Source of the DNA: Saccharopolyspora indica
GTDB lineage: Bacteria > Actinomycetota > Actinomycetes > Mycobacteriales > Pseudonocardiaceae
Length of the DNA stretch: 64,000 nt
Assembly: GCF_027853965.1 (NCBI RefSeq)
Contig: NZ_JAQGLB010000031.1
Span: 1 to 64,000 of the forward strand
Direction: 5' to 3'
In this document: positions 61,251 to 64,000 of the stretch, piece after piece
How the letters are laid out: the number at the start of each line of letters is the position of its first letter
How positions within the stretch are numbered: the stretch's first letter is position 1
Made by a program: the position numbers and the translations under genes
Notes under the pieces: model-generated
The model's database searches: none
What the model saw: the letters and a program-made list of their open reading frames with translations, nothing else
Told to the model about the DNA's origin: nothing

Positions 61251-64000
61251 ATGACCGATCCCATCGGCGAGCCGAAGCCGATCAAGGGCGACGACCACTC
61301 CCGCGCCACCTTCGACCAGATCCTGTTCACGGTCACCGGCGAAGGGTCGAACCTGCACGGCGTCCTGGACAGCGGAGCCACGCCGAACACGGGCTGGTTC
61401 GTCGAATCCGCCGCGAAACCGGGCAGCGAGCAGACCGACGGCCAGACGGCCGCCACCGGCTACAGCTACCACGCGTGGGACAAGTGGTACATCTCGGTGG
61501 ACCGCAACGCCACGCTGCCGGGCAACTGGACCACCGCCGTCGGCGACATCGACGAACTGGTCGACGGGCTGAACTCCGGCGTCCTCGGCCTGCTCAACGT
61601 CAACCGGCTGTGGGAGGCCAAGAACGCCGTCGACCACTACGTGAAGTGGCTGGACACCAACCGGGACACGCTCCAGCAGTGGGTCACCAAGCTCACCAGC
61701 GACGACTCGGCGTTCAAGGGCAAGGCGGCGTACGCGCTCAAGCAGAACCTCACCGCCCTGATGGAGACCGTCGAGAGCCTGCACGAGCAGATCGCGGAGG
61801 AGCGCAACACCTCGGAAGGCCTGCAGAAGGCCGCGGAAGCCGTCAAGACCTTCGGCCGCGGCATGGCCACCGTGTGGACGAAGTACAGCAACGCGGTGCG
61901 CAACGAGGTCGACACCGCGATGAACTCCGTGCTCTGGAACGTCGCGACGTACGTCAAGGGGAAGGGGCTGGTGCACGGCACCGAGAACTACGCCCTGGAC
62001 GAGCTCGCGATGGACGACAGGTCGACCGCCGAGGCCTACATCACCAAGGTCATGGGCGCGTACAGCTCCACCGCCAACACCGGCCCGGCCGTCACCAGGA
62101 CCTCGGTCAGCACCTATCCGGGCATGCTCGGCTTCTCGATCAACCGGGGCGGGGTGAACGAGGACGCGGCGACGTTCACGCCCTACGCGCTCCCCGACGG
62201 CTTCCCGACGATCTCCGGTCCGCTGGGCAGCCAGGCGACGTGGAACGACATCAACACCAAGATCAGCGACCACGTCCGCAAGAAGATGAAGCCGCTCGAC
62301 GAGGAGGCGCGCAAGCAGCTCGAAGCGCTGCAGACCGCCTACGAGCGGACGAAGTCGTCGCTGGAAGGCCTGGAGACGCCGGTGCCGGCGACCGGTGGCG
62401 GCACCGGTGGCGGGAACTTCCCGCCGCCGGGCGGTGGGTTCAACTTCCCGCCGCCGAACGGTGGTGGGAACATCCCGCCGCCGCCCGGCGGCGGCAACGG
62501 GTTGAACGGTCCACCCGCGAACGGTGGTGGGAACTTCAACGTTCCGCCGCCCGGTGGTGGTGACGGTCTGAACGGTCCGCCCGGTGGCGGCAACGGGTTG
62601 AACGGTCCACCTGCGAACGGTGGTGGGAACTTCAACGTTCCGCCGCCCGGTGGTGGTGACGGTCTGAACGGCCCGCCCGGTGGCGGCAACGGGTTGAACG
62701 GTCCGCCCGCGAACGGCGGCGGCGACTTCACCGTCCCGCCCCCTGCCAACGGTGGCGGCGACCTGCCGCCCGGGCAGCTGCCCGGTGGTGGTCAGGGGCC
62801 GGGTGGCCTGAACGGTCCGCCTGCGAACGGCAGCGGTGACTTCACCGTCCCGCCGCCCGCCAACGGTGGCGGCGCCATCCCGCCGATCGTGCCGCCCGGT
62901 GGTCTGCCGGGCGGGTCGAACGCGAACGGCAGCGGGAACCCGCGCGAGGGCCAGCGGCTCCTCAACGAGATGCCCGGCGGGAACAACCCGTTCGACCCGG
63001 CGAACGGTGGCTCGAACTTCCCGTCGCTGAACAGCAACCTGCCCGGCGGCGGGTCGAACCTGCCGGGCGGGAATTTCGACCCGGCCGGTGGGGCATCGAA
63101 CCTGCCCGGCGGGAGCTTCGACCCGGCCGGTGGGTCGTCCAACTTGCCCGGTGGCGTGAACCTGCCGGGTGGGGGCTCGAACCTGCCCGGCGGCGGCGCG
63201 AACCTGCCCGGTGGGAACTTCGATCCGGCTGGTGGATCGTCGAACCTGCCGGGTGGGCTGGGCAGCGGACCTGGCGGCGCGAACCTGCCGGGCGGGAACT
63301 TCGACCCGGCCGGTGGGTCGTCCAACTTGCCCGGTGGCCTGAACCTCCCGGGTGGGAGCTCGAATCTTCCTGGTGGGGTCGATCTGCCCGGTGGGAACTT
63401 CGATCCAGCCGGTGGGTCGTCGAACCTGCCCGACGGCGGTGCGAACCTTCCTGGCGGGGGTTTCGACCCGGCCGGTGGGAGCTCCAACCTGCCTGGCGGG
63501 AACTTCGATCCTGCTGGCGGGAACTCCAACCTCCCCGGCGGCAACTTCGACCCCGCTGGCGGGAACTCCAACCTGCCCGGCGGTCTGCCGAACCCGCCCG
63601 GCGGCAGTGCGAACTTCCCCGGTGGGAACTTCGATCCGGCCGGTGGCACGTCGAACATCCCGGGCAGCGGTTCCGGCTTCCCCGGTGGCGGCTTCGATCC
63701 GGGCGGTGGGAGCTCGAACCTGCCCGGCGGGGGCGGCTCGGGGCTGCCCGGTGGCGGTTCCGGCGGGTACGGCGGCGAGGGGTGGTCCGACTGGTCCGGG
63801 CAGGACCAGCCCAGCCAGCAGAGCGGTCCGTCCGGCGGTGCGGTCGGTGACCAGCGCAGCGGGATGCCGCCGATGATGCCTCCCATGATGCCGCCGATGA
63901 ACAACGGGCAGAACGAGAAGGAGCGCGAGCGCCAGACCTGGTTGTCCGAGGACGAGAAGGTGTGGGGCACCGACGACGTCGGCGGCAACGGCGTCATCGG
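61251..64000 (+). CDS. Large ESX-associated protein with FDPAGG repeats, 3' end missing
   Basis: The frame is open from ATG 61251 to the window edge (at least 916 aa). Residues 1-380 form a helical domain with several Trp (DKWYISVD, PGNWTTAVG, YVKWLDT), reminiscent of long WXG/PPE-like substrates. Residues ~381-870 are Gly/Pro/Asn repeats: a 32-residue unit (NGLNGPPANGGG ...) three times, then about ten FDPAGG-x-SNLPGG units. The end, ERQTWLSEDEKVWGTDDVGG, matches the acidic tails common in actinomycete ESX substrates, so only a few residues are probably missing. It follows the Pro/Glu protein in the same operon. Confidence 0.85.
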   Translation, partial: MTDPIGEPKPIKGDDHSRATFDQILFTVTGEGSNLHGVLDSGATPNTGWFVESAAKPGSEQTDGQTAATGYSYHAWDKWYISVDRNATLPGNWTTAVGDIDELVDGLNSGVLGLLNVNRLWEAKNAVDHYVKWLDTNRDTLQQWVTKLTSDDSAFKGKAAYALKQNLTALMETVESLHEQIAEERNTSEGLQKAAEAVKTFGRGMATVWTKYSNAVRNEVDTAMNSVLWNVATYVKGKGLVHGTENYALDELAMDDRSTAEAYITKVMGAYSSTANTGPAVTRTSVSTYPGMLGFSINRGGVNEDAATFTPYALPDGFPTISGPLGSQATWNDINTKISDHVRKKMKPLDEEARKQLEALQTAYERTKSSLEGLETPVPATGGGTGGGNFPPPGGGFNFPPPNGGGNIPPPPGGGNGLNGPPANGGGNFNVPPPGGGDGLNGPPGGGNGLNGPPANGGGNFNVPPPGGGDGLNGPPGGGNGLNGPPANGGGDFTVPPPANGGGDLPPGQLPGGGQGPGGLNGPPANGSGDFTVPPPANGGGAIPPIVPPGGLPGGSNANGSGNPREGQRLLNEMPGGNNPFDPANGGSNFPSLNSNLPGGGSNLPGGNFDPAGGASNLPGGSFDPAGGSSNLPGGVNLPGGGSNLPGGGANLPGGNFDPAGGSSNLPGGLGSGPGGANLPGGNFDPAGGSSNLPGGLNLPGGSSNLPGGVDLPGGNFDPAGGSSNLPDGGANLPGGGFDPAGGSSNLPGGNFDPAGGNSNLPGGNFDPAGGNSNLPGGLPNPPGGSANFPGGNFDPAGGTSNIPGSGSGFPGGGFDPGGGSSNLPGGGGSGLPGGGSGGYGGEGWSDWSGQDQPSQQSGPSGGAVGDQRSGMPPMMPPMMPPMNNGQNEKERERQTWLSEDEKVWGTDDVGGNGVI
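62488..62775 (+). repeat. 96-bp tandem coding repeats
   Basis: Three units of 96 bp (32 codons), recognisable by the TTG codons at 62502, 62598 and 62694. Units 1 and 2 are nearly identical in DNA, including synonymous sites; unit 3 diverges in its second half. This points to recent duplication. Confidence 0.85.
63060..63740 (+). repeat. FDPAGG/SNLPGG coding repeat tract
   Basis: About ten copies of the peptide (N/S/G)FDPAGG(S/A/N/T)SNLPGG, some with extra LPGG inserts. DNA is much repeated but with synonymous changes, so the tract is older than the 96-bp units. Confidence 0.85.

Noticed and set aside
62488..63740. Possible CRISPR or minisatellite outside genes
   Set aside because: The repeats are in frame inside one open reading frame and encode regular peptide units.
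62792..63997. Long Pro-rich open frame on the minus strand
   Set aside because: It is the antisense of the FDPAGG repeat tract. The plus-strand frame continues from a good start and ends in a known type of tail.

Overview
This is high-GC actinomycete DNA and most likely comes from the Pseudonocardiaceae, with Saccharopolyspora or a close relative as the best guess. The reasons are the GC-rich third codon positions, three Scr1-type helix-turn-helix regulators with DUF397 partners, an ESX (type VII) secretion locus and an actinobacterial IleRS of the eukaryote-like class. No tRNA, rRNA, CRISPR array, insertion sequence or prophage was seen.

Layout. 1-1.95 kb: the end of rdgB, then regulatory cassette A (DUF397, Scr1-type regulator, and divergently a Cys-rich protein and a one-helix membrane protein). 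2-5.3 kb: a NACHT-LRR NTPase of the kind linked to phage defence. 5.3-14.2 kb: TetR with DUF5701, a carotenoid oxygenase, a TSUP exporter, a Bcp peroxiredoxin, pyruvate:quinone oxidoreductase, a helical protein of unknown function and a second Scr1/DUF397 pair. 14.2-21.4 kb: two bacterial PH-domain membrane proteins, a GT39-like glycosyltransferase, a two-component system and a secreted trypsin. 21.5-25.6 kb: IleRS with a rearranged signature (GAHH in place of HxGH) and an IclR regulator. 25.6-48 kb: catabolic and stress genes, mostly regulator/enzyme pairs with readable operators: an extradiol dioxygenase, MarR, an FAH-family hydrolase, penicillin acylase, an M20 amidohydrolase, TetR and LysR units with NAD(P)-binding proteins, an iron-box promoter between two alpha/beta hydrolases, a CPBP protease, a UvrA-like ABC protein and a dialkylglycine-decarboxylase-like aminotransferase. 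48.3-64 kb: an ESX locus in two divergent halves, mycP-eccC leftward and eccD-eccB-two WXG100-like proteins-two large repeat proteins rightward. Regulatory cassette B sits between the halves.

The strongest unusual signals are: (1) the duplicated five- or six-gene Scr1 cassette, whose second copy has three copies of a CAGTAC-NN-GTACTG site; (2) a mycosin in which the His and Ser of the catalytic triad are Arg and Glu; (3) a 165-bp intergenic element, in two copies, whose hairpins covary; (4) three further families of intergenic palindromes, one a pair of 18-bp palindromes always 42 bp apart; (5) the IleRS signature swap; and (6) the terminal ESX protein with about ten FDPAGG repeats. Functions come from reading motifs by eye. 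Start sites were chosen from ribosome binding sites, overlaps and family N-termini.
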